DNA of 64,000 bases from Neodiprion pinetum (taxonomy: Eukaryota > Arthropoda > Insecta > Hymenoptera > Diprionidae): the NCBI RefSeq assembly GCF_021155775.2, contig NC_060234.1:27770026-27834025 (forward strand), read 5' to 3'. Made by a program: the position numbers and the translations under genes. Positions 63,397 through 64,000 of this stretch are shown in pieces. The notes under the pieces were generated by a model. It searched no databases and was not told where the DNA came from. It worked only from the letters and a program-made list of their open reading frames with translations. How positions within the stretch are numbered: the stretch's first letter is position 1; each line of letters starts with the position of its first letter.

Positions 63397-63513
63397 GTAG
63401 GTACTAATTTTCGTCTGCTCAATTCGTTGAATTGTCAAATTTGTTTTACTCCCGGTCCTTGTAATCGCTGCAGCGAGAATGAATGAGGATATTATATTTT
63501 CTGTCGGAGCTGG

Positions 63514-63545
63514 TGGGGGAGGGGGGGGGGGGGGGGGGGGGGGGG
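63514..63545 (+). repeat. G-rich homopolymer tract (32 bases, one A)
   Basis: GGGGGA followed by about 25 G. It has strong G-quadruplex potential and can easily be miscounted in assembly. The flanks on both sides to 64000 are AT-rich with no feature seen. Confidence 0.95.
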
Positions 63546-64000
63546 TACTGAGAGTCGTTAATTGCTTCCGCCATAACGCATCATTACGCGGCAATCTACC
63601 GTCGTAAAAGATGGTCATTTTTTCCGTAAAAGACGAATGAAAATTGATTTCTTACTTTTGAATCGGTTTGACATTTTACGACAGCTCTAACGTTCTTATA
63701 AACAAGAATATCCCGATTATTTTTCCGTACTCCGATCTGTCTAATCGTAAATGGGAATGAAATGGAATATGCAAATAAATAGCCAGATTTATACGTATTT
63801 TGTGTTTATTCCGACCTAACGAATGCATGGCCTTCATCGAAAAGTACAATTTGCATTTAAACTTACGAGATCTCATATGCGACGCGATGCTACATATAAT
63901 ATTATGTCTATAATCTGTGGAATCTCGCGAGTTTGTCACTGCAGGCTACGAATGAAGCCAAGTGTTTGATAAATTTGTCCGATCGGTCGAGTATAATTTA

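Larger units (their letters stand above)
52488..63513. other. Gene desert, right part
   Basis: 52.5-53.2 kb is AT-rich. The CpG-rich islands are at 53.2-53.5, 54.4-55.05, 55.7-56.15 and 58.1-58.55 kb. The 54.4-55.05 kb island is open for 170-230 codons in two plus frames and for 80-100 codons in minus frames. It gives no recognisable domain, so it is treated as composition driven. 56.6-57.1, 58.6-59.3 and 60.4-63.5 kb are AT-rich with nothing else seen, apart from a small GGCCCCG/CGGGGCC hairpin at 61334-61369. Confidence 0.4.

Overview
The window reads as a gene-poor stretch of an insect-like eukaryotic nuclear genome. The evidence is spliced coding sequence with short GT-AG introns, roughly 40-45% GC by eye, CpG-rich islands set in AT-rich DNA, microsatellites and small non-autonomous DNA transposons. 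A hymenopteran (sawfly or wasp-like) origin is a guess from base composition and repeat style, not proven. No bacterial features (operons, ribosome binding sites, CRISPR) are present.

One gene can be recognised. On the minus strand, 13847 down to 12745 carries the first two coding exons of a BRIP1/FANCJ-type DEAH helicase: a roughly 250-residue acidic and basic low-complexity leader, then the Q motif, then the Walker A motif. The reading frame runs through a 160-base intron and stops at a clean donor. The iron-sulphur domain and later helicase motifs were not found in the remaining 12.7 kb to the left, so the gene has a very long second intron, continues outside the window, or is incomplete. 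A second minus-strand exon (16853-16762) encodes a membrane signal anchor and ends at a good donor. Its gene could not be identified.

Region 1-12.7 kb would be intron 2 of the helicase gene if that gene is intact. It holds a 590-bp nearly perfect foldback transposon with an 8-bp target duplication (2779-3368), a GT repeat beside a G run, a minisatellite of exact 60-bp period that stays open as a 20-residue protein repeat (about 10264-10600), a GATGTAT array and a TATA-type promoter candidate. Region 17-64 kb has no coding exon that I can name. It holds a terminal-inverted-repeat element (about 31.6-31.8 kb), a mariner-like MITE (52.25-52.49 kb), a diverged pair of 110-bp noncoding modules (46.0 and 46.8 kb), a 32-base tract that is almost all G (63.5 kb) and many CpG-rich islands of a few hundred bases. 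These islands produce overlapping long open frames on both strands, which I treat as compositional artefacts.

A handful of short open frames with coding-like codon choice, or with a flanking splice signal, are listed at low confidence. In 64 kb read in six frames, several such frames are expected by chance, and none matched a family I know. No new multi-gene system was found. The most unusual items are the foldback element, the stranded helicase 5' end, the 20-codon-period minisatellite and the duplicated noncoding module.
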